Shown: positions 1-5,171, numbered from the stretch's first letter. The stretch: DNA of 5,940 bases from CAZUZD01 sp964624465 (GCA_964624465.1 CAZUZD010000362.1:1-5940); one strand, 5' to 3'. Notes: generated from the letters alone by a model not told the origin. A program made the numbers and translations.

Positions 1-1
1 G

Positions 2-49
2 GCCCCGGGACCCCCGAAGCCGCACGGCGGCCCGCTGGTCGCCGAGTGA
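2..49 (+). CDS. 3' end of a gene truncated by the window edge (tentative)
   Basis: The second forward frame is open from the window edge to a TGA at 47-49, giving fifteen residues that end in GGPLVAE. Fourteen of the fifteen sense codons end in G or C, which is higher than in the first forward frame and fits coding DNA of this GC content. It would lie tail to tail with the minus-strand desaturase gene whose stop begins at 84, leaving 34 bases between them. The fragment is too short to identify, and the other two forward frames are also open here, so this remains a weak call. Confidence 0.35.
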   Translation, partial: APGPPKPHGGPLVAE

Positions 50-83
50 CCCCTGGGGCCCACGGCCGCGGCCCGCGCCCCGA

Positions 84-974
84 TCAATCCCGGTCGGCCG
101 GCTCCTCGGCCGCGCGCGGATCGGCGACCCCGGCGGCGGCGAGGGCGGGGTCGGGGGCGGGAGCTGCGGCGGCCGGCTCGGGGAAGAACGGGTGCACGAG
201 CTGGTCGACCAGGTGCTCGGGCATCGGTTCGGAAATCCCGTAGTCCGGCGGCCAGGCGCCCGGCAGGTGCAGCGAGCCGAAGAGCCAGTCCAGCGCCGCC
301 AGGTTCGACGCGAAGTTCCGGTCGATCGGGCCGCTGCGGGTGTGGTGCCAGTGGTGGAACATCGGGGTCGTCACCACCCGCTCCAGCGGCCCGAGCCGCC
401 AGCGGAGGTTGGCGTGGATGAAGAACCCCCACACGGTCGCCAGCAGCGTGACGGCCACCGGCACCGTGCCGTCCTTGAGGCTGGCGGGGCTGGCCAGGCC
501 CAGGGCGTAGACCGGCGTCAGGGCGCAGAGGCGGCCGAAGACCATGTCGGCCGGATGCGCCCGGGTGCTCACGAGGAAGTCCATCGCCTCGGCGCTGTGG
601 TGCACGGCGTGCATCCGCCAGAGGAACGGCACCACGTGGCTCAGCCGGTGGCCCCAGTAGTAGCCCACCTCGCCGGCGACGAACGCGACGGCCGCCCTGA
701 TCCCGAACGGCAACGTCCCGACCCACTGCAAGTACCCGTCGGGCAGGACCCGGAGCACGGCCGCGGCCACCAGCGCCAGCGGCGGGGCCAGCAGCACCGC
801 CGGCAGCAGGCTGTTCAGGAAGTAGTAGCCCAGGTCGGTCGCGATCCCCTGGCGGAAGATCCGCTGCGGCCGCACGGCGCAGAGCCGCTCCAGCGGCACG
901 AACACCAGGCTCAGGATGACCAGCCAGAGCGTCAGCCGCAGCACCTCGAGCACGATCGGCGGATAGGCGCTCAT
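84..974 (-). CDS. Sterol desaturase / fatty acid hydroxylase family membrane protein
   Basis: The 296-residue product has the three histidine boxes of the membrane-bound di-iron fatty acid hydroxylase superfamily: HRLSH (H109, H113), HAVHH (H122, H125, H126) and HHWHH (H207-H211), plus the conserved H187 in FIHANL. Hydrophobic segments lie at about residues 8-28, 47-77, 90-105, 145-165 and 172-188. Relatives use iron and O2 to hydroxylate or desaturate sterols, fatty acids or carotenoids at a membrane; the substrate cannot be read here. Residues from about 267 on form an Ala/Pro-rich tail ending in acidic residues, outside the catalytic fold. I chose ATG 974 because the open frame upstream to 1163 is low-complexity Arg/Pro/Gly and runs through a strong hairpin. 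No good Shine-Dalgarno precedes 974: the nearest purine run (GGGAGGAGG) is about 30 bases away. An in-frame TTG at 980 is an alternative. The family is secure and the start moderately so. Confidence 0.9.
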   Translation of the reverse strand: MSAYPPIVLEVLRLTLWLVILSLVFVPLERLCAVRPQRIFRQGIATDLGYYFLNSLLPAVLLAPPLALVAAAVLRVLPDGYLQWVGTLPFGIRAAVAFVAGEVGYYWGHRLSHVVPFLWRMHAVHHSAEAMDFLVSTRAHPADMVFGRLCALTPVYALGLASPASLKDGTVPVAVTLLATVWGFFIHANLRWRLGPLERVVTTPMFHHWHHTRSGPIDRNFASNLAALDWLFGSLHLPGAWPPDYGISEPMPEHLVDQLVHPFFPEPAAAAPAPDPALAAAGVADPRAAEEPADRD

Positions 975-1120
975 GGGCAATGCGCGGTCGCCGGATCGGC
1001 CGGCGGCCTCCTCCCTCGGGGTCGGTGGCGGAGATCCGGGCCGCGACCCGCGTCGGTCGGGCCCGATCCCGTGGGGGCCAGGGTACAGCGGCCGGGGCCG
1101 GACGGCCACGGCCAATGACA

Positions 1121-1168
1121 ACGGCGTGCGACCGCTGGGGTGGTGAAACCCCCGCGATCGCACGCCGT
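1121..1168 (-). terminator. Long hairpin downstream of the PEP-CTERM gene, probable terminator
   Basis: Perfect 11-bp arms (ACGGCGTGCGA at 1121-1131 and its complement at 1158-1168) are followed inward by 3 bp and then 5 bp, with single mismatches between, closing on a 6-base loop at 1142-1147. Read as minus-strand RNA, the first mismatch becomes a G-U pair, while on the plus strand it is C-A. The structure therefore folds better in the transcript of the minus-strand gene ending at 1217. The bases after it on that strand (TGTCATT) are modestly T-rich, not a classic T-tract. It begins 48 bases past the stop. It could instead be a leader element or repeat in front of the desaturase gene. Confidence 0.6.
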
Positions 1169-1216
1169 GGTGGAGTCGAGATCAGGCGGCGCGTCCGGAG
1201 GCCGGATCGACCGGGA

Positions 1217-1957
1217 TCAGGCCGAACGCTTGCGGAACCGGCGGACCAGGCCCATGCCGACCAGGCCGATGCCCAGGCCGACCAGGGTCGACGGCTCGGG
1301 GACCGCCTGCAGCTCGATGCCCGACAGCAGGGCGATCGGCGGCACGTTGTCGGGCGTGCCGATGGCCAGGAAGGTCAGGATCTGCGAGGTGCCGGTGGCG
1401 GTGAACGTCATCGACTCCTTGATCCAGCTGCCCGACCACGACTCGCTGGCGTTCTGGATGAGGCTGGTCGACTGGGTGGCGCCGCCGAAGCTGACCTGGA
1501 ACTGCGTCTCGGTCGGGCCCGAGAACGAGGTGAGCTGGCCGCTCGACCGGTAGAAGGTCAGGTCGTAGGTCTGGCCGGTCACCAGGCCGGTGATCTCCTG
1601 CCAGATCGAACCGCGGAACAGCGAGTCGCCGTCCATCGCCAGGATGTTGCCGGCCACCGGCGGCGGGCTCGGCGGGCCCCACAGGAAGACCGGGCCGCCC
1701 TGCATGGCCGAGCCGGCGGCGATGTTGTTGCCGTCGAAGAGCCAGTTGCCCGGGTTGCCACCGGTCCCCACCGACGGGTCGACCGTCCAGCCGGTCAGCT
1801 CGGTGGTGGCGCCGGTGCCCGGCTTCAGCTGGCCGATGCCGCCCGTGTACTGGGTGAAGTCACCGTTGGTGACCAGGTTGCCCGCGTAGACCGCGCCCGG
1901 CATGCCCAGCGCCAGGACCGCCGCCGCCATCCAGGAAAGGACCGATCGCACTCGCAT
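1217..1957 (-). CDS. PEP-CTERM sorting domain protein, exported
   Basis: The 246-residue product starts with a signal peptide (basic MRVR, hydrophobic core about 8-19, probable cleavage after VYA at 25). The mature N-terminus NLVTNGDF (27-34) is typical of surface proteins with a galactose-binding-like beta-sandwich, and the stretch around 118-136 (WQEITGLVTGQTYDLTFY) matches the usual strand pattern of such folds. The C-terminus is a complete PEP-CTERM signal: VPEPST at 219-224, a glycine-rich hydrophobic helix at about 225-238, then a basic RRFRKR tail. In this system an exosortase cleaves near the PEP motif and the protein goes to the surface or extracellular matrix; no exosortase gene is in the window. 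I chose ATG 1957 because it starts the signal peptide and has GGAG (1968-1971) 10 bases upstream; longer forms to 2020 add an unlikely Arg-rich stretch. No catalytic motif is seen, so adhesion or carbohydrate binding is only inferred. Confidence 0.9.
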   Translation of the reverse strand: MRVRSVLSWMAAAVLALGMPGAVYAGNLVTNGDFTQYTGGIGQLKPGTGATTELTGWTVDPSVGTGGNPGNWLFDGNNIAAGSAMQGGPVFLWGPPSPPPVAGNILAMDGDSLFRGSIWQEITGLVTGQTYDLTFYRSSGQLTSFSGPTETQFQVSFGGATQSTSLIQNASESWSGSWIKESMTFTATGTSQILTFLAIGTPDNVPPIALLSGIELQAVPEPSTLVGLGIGLVGMGLVRRFRKRSA

Positions 1958-2054
1958 CGTGGGGAAGCTCCGTTGTCCGAGAGATCCGGGTTGCCGGCGG
2001 CCGCACCGCACACCTAGCAACCCTCAACAACTGCGACATGGAAGATAGGGGCAC

Positions 2055-2082
2055 GTCCCTCAACCTCCAAACCCAAAGGGAC
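2055..2082. promoter_or_regulatory. Inverted repeat GTCCCT-N16-AGGGAC upstream of the PEP-CTERM gene
   Basis: Perfect 6-bp arms at 2055-2060 and 2077-2082 have centres 22 bp apart, about two helical turns, which suits a dimeric regulator. They lie about 100 bases upstream of the PEP-CTERM start at the edge of the AT-rich island. It could also be a leader hairpin with a 16-base loop. A 6-bp repeat can arise by chance, so this is tentative. Confidence 0.25.
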
Positions 2083-2090
2083 CCGCCAGA

Positions 2091-2170
2091 AACTTATTTC
2101 AACGAAGATCCAATTTGATGCGTTTCGCAAAGTTACGAATTGCAACAATCGACACGAATCGGGCCAATTC
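2091..2170. promoter_or_regulatory. AT-rich island, probable promoter region
   Basis: By count 32 of 80 bases are G or C, in sharp contrast to both sides. It contains a small inverted repeat ATTG-CAA-CAAT at 2139-2149 and a directly repeated ACGAAT at 2135-2140 and 2154-2159 (19-bp spacing). On the minus strand a GAAAC-N17-CGTTG arrangement loosely resembles an ECF-type promoter for the PEP-CTERM gene. No convincing housekeeping -35/-10 pair was found on either strand, so the direction of transcription is uncertain. Confidence 0.4.
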
Positions 2171-2492
2171 ACGACCCGGGCCGGTCGGACGGGGCCGGCG
2201 GCGGGGGGTGAGTGGTGCGGCCCGCGGTCCGAGGTCGGCACCGGGGGTGGTCCCGGCGATGGCGCGGGCCCTGGGGTCGGACACCGCGGCGAGTCGGGTT
2301 GGCCCGCTCCGCGGCGAGGCGCCCCGCGGCGGGCTGGTTGGCATGCTGCCGGCGTGACGCCCGTGGCGGCGCGGCCGGGTCGGGAAGTCGCCAGGCGCGG
2401 CGGCGGCCCGGGGTCCCCGGATCGGGCCGACGGCGGCCGCCTCGGCACGCGCCGTGCATTGGGAGTCGGGGCGAGGGTCATGGAGACCCAGC

Positions 2493-2511
2493 GGCCGCCC
2501 GGGGGGCGGCC
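2493..2511 (+). promoter_or_regulatory. GC-only hairpin just before the lipoprotein ribosome binding site
   Basis: The arms GGCCGCCC (2493-2500) and GGGCGGCC (2504-2511) pair over 8 bp around a 3-base loop. The structure ends five bases before the purine-rich Shine-Dalgarno at 2517-2524. It could influence ribosome access, or be a by-product of the base composition. Confidence 0.25.
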
Positions 2512-2516
2512 CGGCC

Positions 2517-2524
2517 GGGGAGGA
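2517..2524 (+). promoter_or_regulatory. Shine-Dalgarno GGGGAGGA fixing the lipoprotein start
   Basis: GGGGAGGA lies five bases before the ATG at 2530. It supports that start over the long in-frame extension back to about 2212. Confidence 0.7.
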
Positions 2525-2529
2525 TTCCC

Positions 2530-3171
2530 ATGCGACTCCACGTACGACGGCGAGCGGCGGGCCTGGGGCTGTCGGTGGTGGCCCTGATGTCGGTCGGCTG
2601 CGTGACCACGCAGCAGGCCCGCTACGTGTATCAGGACGGCGAGTTCGGGGTCATCGGCATCCCCGAGAACACCGACCGCTGGCCCACCTTCTACCGCCGC
2701 CAGGCCGAGACCCTGATGGCGGCCCACTTCCCCGAGGGGCACGAGATCGTGCGCGCCGAGGAGGTGGCGGCCGGGTCGCGGACCCGGACCCAGCAGGGCT
2801 CGCACACCGCCGAGGTCAGCCCGCAATTGCCGCTGGCGCTGATCCAGGCGATCAAGCTCGGCGGCACCAGCAGCACCAGCCTGGCCGACACGACCACCCT
2901 GAAGGAGGCGCGGATCATCTACCACCGCCGCCGCGCCCCGGGCGCCGAGGCCACCGCCTTCGCCGCCGAGCCCGAGCTGGCCCCGAAACCGTACCTCGAC
3001 CCCAACGCCGCCGAGCGGGCGAAGTCCGAGCTGGCGGCGAACGGGGCGAACGCCGAGAAGCCGGAGCCGCCGGCGAAGCCCGGGTCGGGCTCGACGCCCC
3101 ACACCGTGGCCCGGCCGACCCCCGACGCCCCGGCGGCCGCCTCGAAATCGACCCCCGCCACCCCCGGCTGA
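2530..3171 (+). CDS. Probable lipoprotein of unknown function
   Basis: The 213-residue product has a basic N-terminus (MRLHVRRR), a hydrophobic segment at about 11-20 and a cysteine at 24 in MSVGC. This resembles a lipoprotein signal, but position -3 is Ser rather than Leu/Val/Ile, so lipidation is likely, not certain. Residues 31-72 (RYVYQDGEFGVIGIPENT, then WPTFYRRQAETLMAAHFPEG) look like a compact conserved domain. Residues 72-135 carry further charged and beta-prone sequence (KEARIIYHRRR at 125-135). From about 136 on it is a disordered Ala/Pro/Lys/Glu tail suited to crossing the periplasm or spanning a matrix. The start is set by a strong Shine-Dalgarno. I recognise no named family; the general pattern resembles hypothetical outer-envelope lipoproteins of planctomycetes. 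It is divergent from the PEP-CTERM gene and convergent with the membrane-protein gene ending at 3215. Confidence 0.8.
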   Translation: MRLHVRRRAAGLGLSVVALMSVGCVTTQQARYVYQDGEFGVIGIPENTDRWPTFYRRQAETLMAAHFPEGHEIVRAEEVAAGSRTRTQQGSHTAEVSPQLPLALIQAIKLGGTSSTSLADTTTLKEARIIYHRRRAPGAEATAFAAEPELAPKPYLDPNAAERAKSELAANGANAEKPEPPAKPGSGSTPHTVARPTPDAPAAASKSTPATPG

Positions 3172-3218
3172 GCGGCCGCACCGACGGGGACGGATCGGCC
3201 CGGACGCCGGCGGCTCAG
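3168..3218. terminator. Imperfect inverted repeat covering both convergent stop codons
   Basis: CTGAGCGGCCG (3168-3178) pairs with CGGCGGCTCAG (3208-3218) at 10 of 11 positions. The left arm contains the TGA of the lipoprotein gene and the right arm the TGA of the minus-strand membrane-protein gene. The 29-base loop is GC-rich and there is no T-tract on either side. Its place between convergent genes suggests a shared transcription stop, but the evidence is modest. Confidence 0.3.
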
Positions 3219-3811
3219 GGCCGGGGGCCGTCCGCGGCCGGCGGTCGCTCGACCGGAACGGCCTGGGCGCTCAGTCGCGACTCGACCCGCAGGATCTGCT
3301 CGCGGATCAGCGACTCGGAGCGCTCGATGCGGGCGTCGATCAGGACGACGGCGGCCAGGATCAGCAGGGCCAGGCCGCTGGCCACCATCGGCATGCCGAT
3401 CTCGGATCGCCCGGTGACCGACGAGGCGAACGCCAGCGCCACGACCGCCACCAGGGTGAAGCCGAAGGCCATCCGCGACCCCAGGGCGCGGGCCGCGTGG
3501 TAGTGGCCACGGCCGCGGGCCAGGATCCAGCCGGCGAGCAGGGTCCAGCCCAGCCCGAAGAAGGCGAACAGGATCAGGAGCCCGCGCACCGCCGGCGGCA
3601 GCGACGCCGGCTCGGTCAGGGCCAGCGATCCGCACACCACACAACCGGCCAGGCCGGCCAGGCCCAGGGCCACGTGCCGGGCCCCCGGGGCGCCGTCGAG
3701 GTGACGGTCGAGGTGATCGTGCACGGCGGCGCCGTACTGCGCCCGGAGCGCGGGGGTCGGGGCGTCCAGGTCGAGGAGCCGGTCGCCCAGCGGTCGGTCG
3801 GGGTCAGTCAT
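3215..3811 (-). CDS. Four-helix membrane protein translationally coupled to an ECF sigma factor
   Basis: From ATG 3811 the product has 198 residues. It has a charged N-terminal cytoplasmic stretch (1-44) rich in Asp, Arg and His, four hydrophobic helices at about 46-66, 76-97, 113-131 and 140-158, and an amphipathic, coiled-coil-like helix at 160-182 (RIERSESLIREQILRVESRL) ending in a Pro-rich tail. Its start lies inside the sigma gene (ATGACTGA, 8-base overlap), so the two are co-transcribed and probably coupled in translation. An in-frame ATG at 3823 adds four residues but has a G-run almost touching it, so I prefer 3811. The position suggests it senses something at the membrane and restrains the sigma factor, but no zinc anti-sigma motif (H-x3-C-x2-C) is present; C57 and C60 sit inside helix 1. 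The function is inferred from context only. Confidence 0.85.
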   Translation of the reverse strand: MTDPDRPLGDRLLDLDAPTPALRAQYGAAVHDHLDRHLDGAPGARHVALGLAGLAGCVVCGSLALTEPASLPPAVRGLLILFAFFGLGWTLLAGWILARGRGHYHAARALGSRMAFGFTLVAVVALAFASSVTGRSEIGMPMVASGLALLILAAVVLIDARIERSESLIREQILRVESRLSAQAVPVERPPAADGPRP

Positions 3812-4361
3812 GGTCGGGTCCATCCCCTTTGAGGGCCTCGCGAAGCGACTGCTTCGCCTTGAAGAGTCGAGACTTGACCGTGCCCGGCGGGATGCCGAGC
3901 ACCTCGGCCACCTCGTCGATGCTCAGGTCCTGGAGGAAGAAGAGCGTGAGCACCTCGCGGTCGACGGGCGCGAGCCGGGCCAGGCCATGCCGGACCGACT
4001 CCGCGTCGTCGTGCGCGGCGTGCGGGTTCCCAGCGGACACGCCCTGAGGCGCGACCGTGCGTCGCAACCGATCGCGGGCGTAGCCAGCGCGGTGGTGGCT
4101 CATGATCGTGTGCCGCGTGACGGCGTAGAGCCACACCGGCAGGCGGTGCGGGTCCCGCAGCGTGCGGATCCCGCGCAGCCCCTGGAGCCAGACCTCCTGG
4201 AGGATCTGCCAGGCGTCCGCCTCGTCGGCCACCAGCCGACGGATGTAGAAGAACAGCCGCCGCTCCCAGGCCGCGACCAGCTCCTCGAACGCCTCCCGCT
4301 CCCCGCTCTGACAGCGGAGCACGAGGAGTTCGAGCTCGATCGCCTCTTGATCCTGGTCCAT
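3804..4361 (-). CDS. ECF-type RNA polymerase sigma factor (sigma-70 family)
   Basis: The 185-residue product is the normal size for an ECF sigma factor and has both core domains. Region 2 spans about 24-92: FEELVAAWERRLFFYIRRLV, then the core-binding and -10 recognition part around 50-90 with LQEVWLQGLR and PVWLYAVTRHTIMSHHR. A variable linker (about 93-122) contains RRTVAPQG. Region 4 spans about 124-177 with the -35-binding helix-turn-helix SIDEVAEVLGIPPGTVKSRL (147-166). It directs RNA polymerase to a specific promoter set. GGGAGG at 4368-4373, six bases before ATG 4361, makes the start firm. It overlaps the downstream membrane-protein gene by 8 bases. A GAACC-N16-CGACTA element lies just upstream and may be its own promoter. 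I cannot assign the ECF subgroup or the regulon. Confidence 0.95.
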   Translation of the reverse strand: MDQDQEAIELELLVLRCQSGEREAFEELVAAWERRLFFYIRRLVADEADAWQILQEVWLQGLRGIRTLRDPHRLPVWLYAVTRHTIMSHHRAGYARDRLRRTVAPQGVSAGNPHAAHDDAESVRHGLARLAPVDREVLTLFFLQDLSIDEVAEVLGIPPGTVKSRLFKAKQSLREALKGDGPDHD

Positions 4362-4395
4362 CGCCGGCCTCCCGGGTTCCGATCTCCGGCGAACC

Positions 4396-4422
4396 TAGTC
4401 GCGGGACCGGGCCGGCCGGTTC
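4396..4422 (-). promoter_or_regulatory. Candidate ECF-type promoter of the sigma operon
   Basis: On the minus strand GAACC (4422-4418) is followed after 16 bases by CGACTA (4401-4396), then 34 bases to the sigma ATG. ECF promoters commonly carry a GAAC-type -35 and a CG-containing -10 at this spacing, and many ECF genes activate themselves. The match is by eye and the -10 is not a strict consensus. Confidence 0.35.
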
Positions 4423-4516
4423 ACGGGGCGGCGATTTTCCGGGCGCTGCCGTGGGCGTCGTCCCCGGACCGCACCGGGAACCGGGCCGGGTGCGGCCGGT
4501 GGCCGGCGGCCCGGGT

Positions 4517-4557
4517 CGGTCGGCGACGGGACCGCGACGGGACCGCCACGCCGACCG
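4517..4557. repeat. 9-bp inverted repeat enclosing a tandem 11-mer duplication
   Basis: CGGTCGGCG (4517-4525) and its exact complement at 4549-4557 flank two head-to-tail copies of CGACGGGACCG (4524-4534 and 4535-4545). The element lies about 155-195 bases upstream of the sigma start. In DNA this GC-rich some repetition is expected, so a regulatory role is speculative. Confidence 0.3.
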
Positions 4558-4630
4558 TGACGGCGGCTGCGGGGACACCGACCCGTGGCGTTCCCGCCGC
4601 CGGGTCGCGACGTGGATCGACGCCGTGTCG

Positions 4631-4664
4631 CGAAGACCGGACCGGGGTCGCCCGGCCGGTCCGG
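4631..4664 (-). terminator. Hairpin terminator after the TIGR03067 gene
   Basis: On the minus strand, one base past the TGA at 4668-4666, CCGGACCGG (4664-4656) pairs perfectly over 9 bp with CCGGTCCGG (4645-4637) across a 10-base loop. The hairpin is followed by TCTTCG, only a weak T-tract. Position and strength support transcription termination, separating this gene from the sigma operon. Confidence 0.6.
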
Positions 4665-4665
4665 C

Positions 4666-5103
4666 TCAGGGGGCCTTCTTGAGCCGGTACTCGACGAGGA
4701 ACCGGGTCGAGCCGGCCGGGCTCTCGAAGGTGTCGGGGCGGGCCCGGCCGCCGAGGTCGTAGCAGACGCGGAGGGTGTCGCCCTGGCGCTCGTAGATGGC
4801 CAGGATCGTCTTGCCCTCGTTCGGGCCCTCGGTGCCGGTAATGTCCAGCGTCCGGGGCCGGGCCTCGGGGCCGAGCTTGCAGGTGCCGCGGTCGGCCTGC
4901 CCGCCGACGAGGACGGTGTAGCGGTCCCCCTTCACCTCCAGCTGGATCGACTGGCGGACCGTCTCCGTCATGGGCTCGCCGGCGAGCGTGGCCGCCGTCG
5001 CCTCCCAGACGCCTTGCAGGGCCGCCGCCGCCGGCTCATCGCCAAGGCCGGCCGAGCTCCCCGCCACCAGCAGGCCGAGCGTCACCAGCGCAGCCAGTCG
5101 CAT
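4666..5103 (-). CDS. TIGR03067 domain protein, exported
   Basis: The 145-residue product has a signal peptide (MRLAALVTLGLLVAGSSA, cleavage near 18-21) followed by a single small domain at about 29-141. Family hallmarks are visible: LQGVWEATAATLAGEP (29-44), GDRYTVLVG (59-67), GTCKLGPEARPRTLDITGTE (73-92), GPNEGKTILAIYERQGDTLRVCYD (93-116) and RPDTFESPAGSTRFLVEYR (122-140). This all-beta, lipocalin-like domain is common in planctomycetes and its biochemical role is not established. C75 replaces the residue usually aromatic in GTYKL and could pair with C114, an inference only. GGAGGA at 5112-5117, eight bases before ATG 5103, sets the start. It lies 68 bases downstream of the acidic-protein gene on the same strand and is closed by its own hairpin. 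Confidence 0.92.
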   Translation of the reverse strand: MRLAALVTLGLLVAGSSAGLGDEPAAAALQGVWEATAATLAGEPMTETVRQSIQLEVKGDRYTVLVGGQADRGTCKLGPEARPRTLDITGTEGPNEGKTILAIYERQGDTLRVCYDLGGRARPDTFESPAGSTRFLVEYRLKKAP

Positions 5104-5171
5104 GAACGGTGTCCTCCGGGTTCGGGGGGCGACGGGGCCGGTCGGGCGGCCGGGCTGGGGAGCGGGGAGGC

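Larger units (their letters stand above)
1958..2529. other. Divergent intergenic region with an AT-rich island
   Basis: This 572-base gap separates the minus-strand PEP-CTERM gene from the plus-strand lipoprotein gene. Bases 2091-2170 are about 40% GC, whereas flanking DNA exceeds 70%; this is the natural place for promoters or an upstream regulatory site. The rest, about 2171-2529, is extremely GC-rich. Open frames in it encode only Arg/Gly/Pro-rich low-complexity peptides with no recognisable start context, so I call no gene there. Confidence 0.7.
4362..4665. other. Intergenic region upstream of the sigma operon
   Basis: This 304-base gap separates the sigma gene start from the 3' end of the TIGR03067 gene on the same strand. 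It holds the sigma Shine-Dalgarno, a candidate promoter at 4396-4422, a 9-bp inverted repeat enclosing a tandem 11-mer at 4517-4557, and the hairpin that follows the upstream gene. Forward open frames here are low-complexity and overlap these elements; I see no gene. Confidence 0.7.

Noticed and set aside
50..83. Short GC-rich stem between the left-edge gene end and the desaturase stop
   Set aside because: Only about 5 bp pair (GGGCC/GGCCC), with several alternative registers and no T-tract; not distinguishable from base composition.
192..1118. Long forward open frame opposite the desaturase gene
   Set aside because: Its translation is Arg/Gln/His/Pro-rich low complexity and it lies antisense to a gene with clear catalytic motifs; long stop-free shadows are expected at this GC content.
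975..1163. N-terminal extension of the desaturase to an upstream ATG
   Set aside because: The added 63 residues are low-complexity Arg/Pro/Gly, overlap the hairpin at 1121-1168, and would precede the first membrane helix with no domain.
980..2017. Forward open frame across the PEP-CTERM gene
   Set aside because: It is antisense to a gene with a signal peptide and a PEP-CTERM tail; its own translation has no domain-like pattern.
2071..2088. Sigma-54-like promoter (TGGC...TTTGG on the minus strand)
   Set aside because: The nearly invariant GC of the -12 element is not at the required spacing from the -24 GG.
2212..2529. Upstream extension of the lipoprotein frame
   Set aside because: It would bury the signal sequence behind over 100 low-complexity residues and ignore the Shine-Dalgarno at 2517-2524.
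2014..3102. Long reverse open frame opposite the lipoprotein gene and across the intergenic region
   Set aside because: The protein is Arg/Gly/Pro-rich and featureless, and the opposite strand has a strong ribosome site and signal sequence.
3626..3680. Zinc anti-sigma motif in the four-helix membrane protein
   Set aside because: The only nearby histidine (H46) is ten residues, not three, before C57-x2-C60, and the cysteines lie inside a membrane helix.
3810..4682. Forward open frame opposite the sigma factor
   Set aside because: It is a shadow of a gene with complete sigma regions 2 and 4; no independent motif is present.
5104..5171. Possible terminator between the acidic protein gene and the TIGR03067 gene
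   Set aside because: The best stem is 5 bp with a 6-base loop and no T-tract; read-through is equally plausible.
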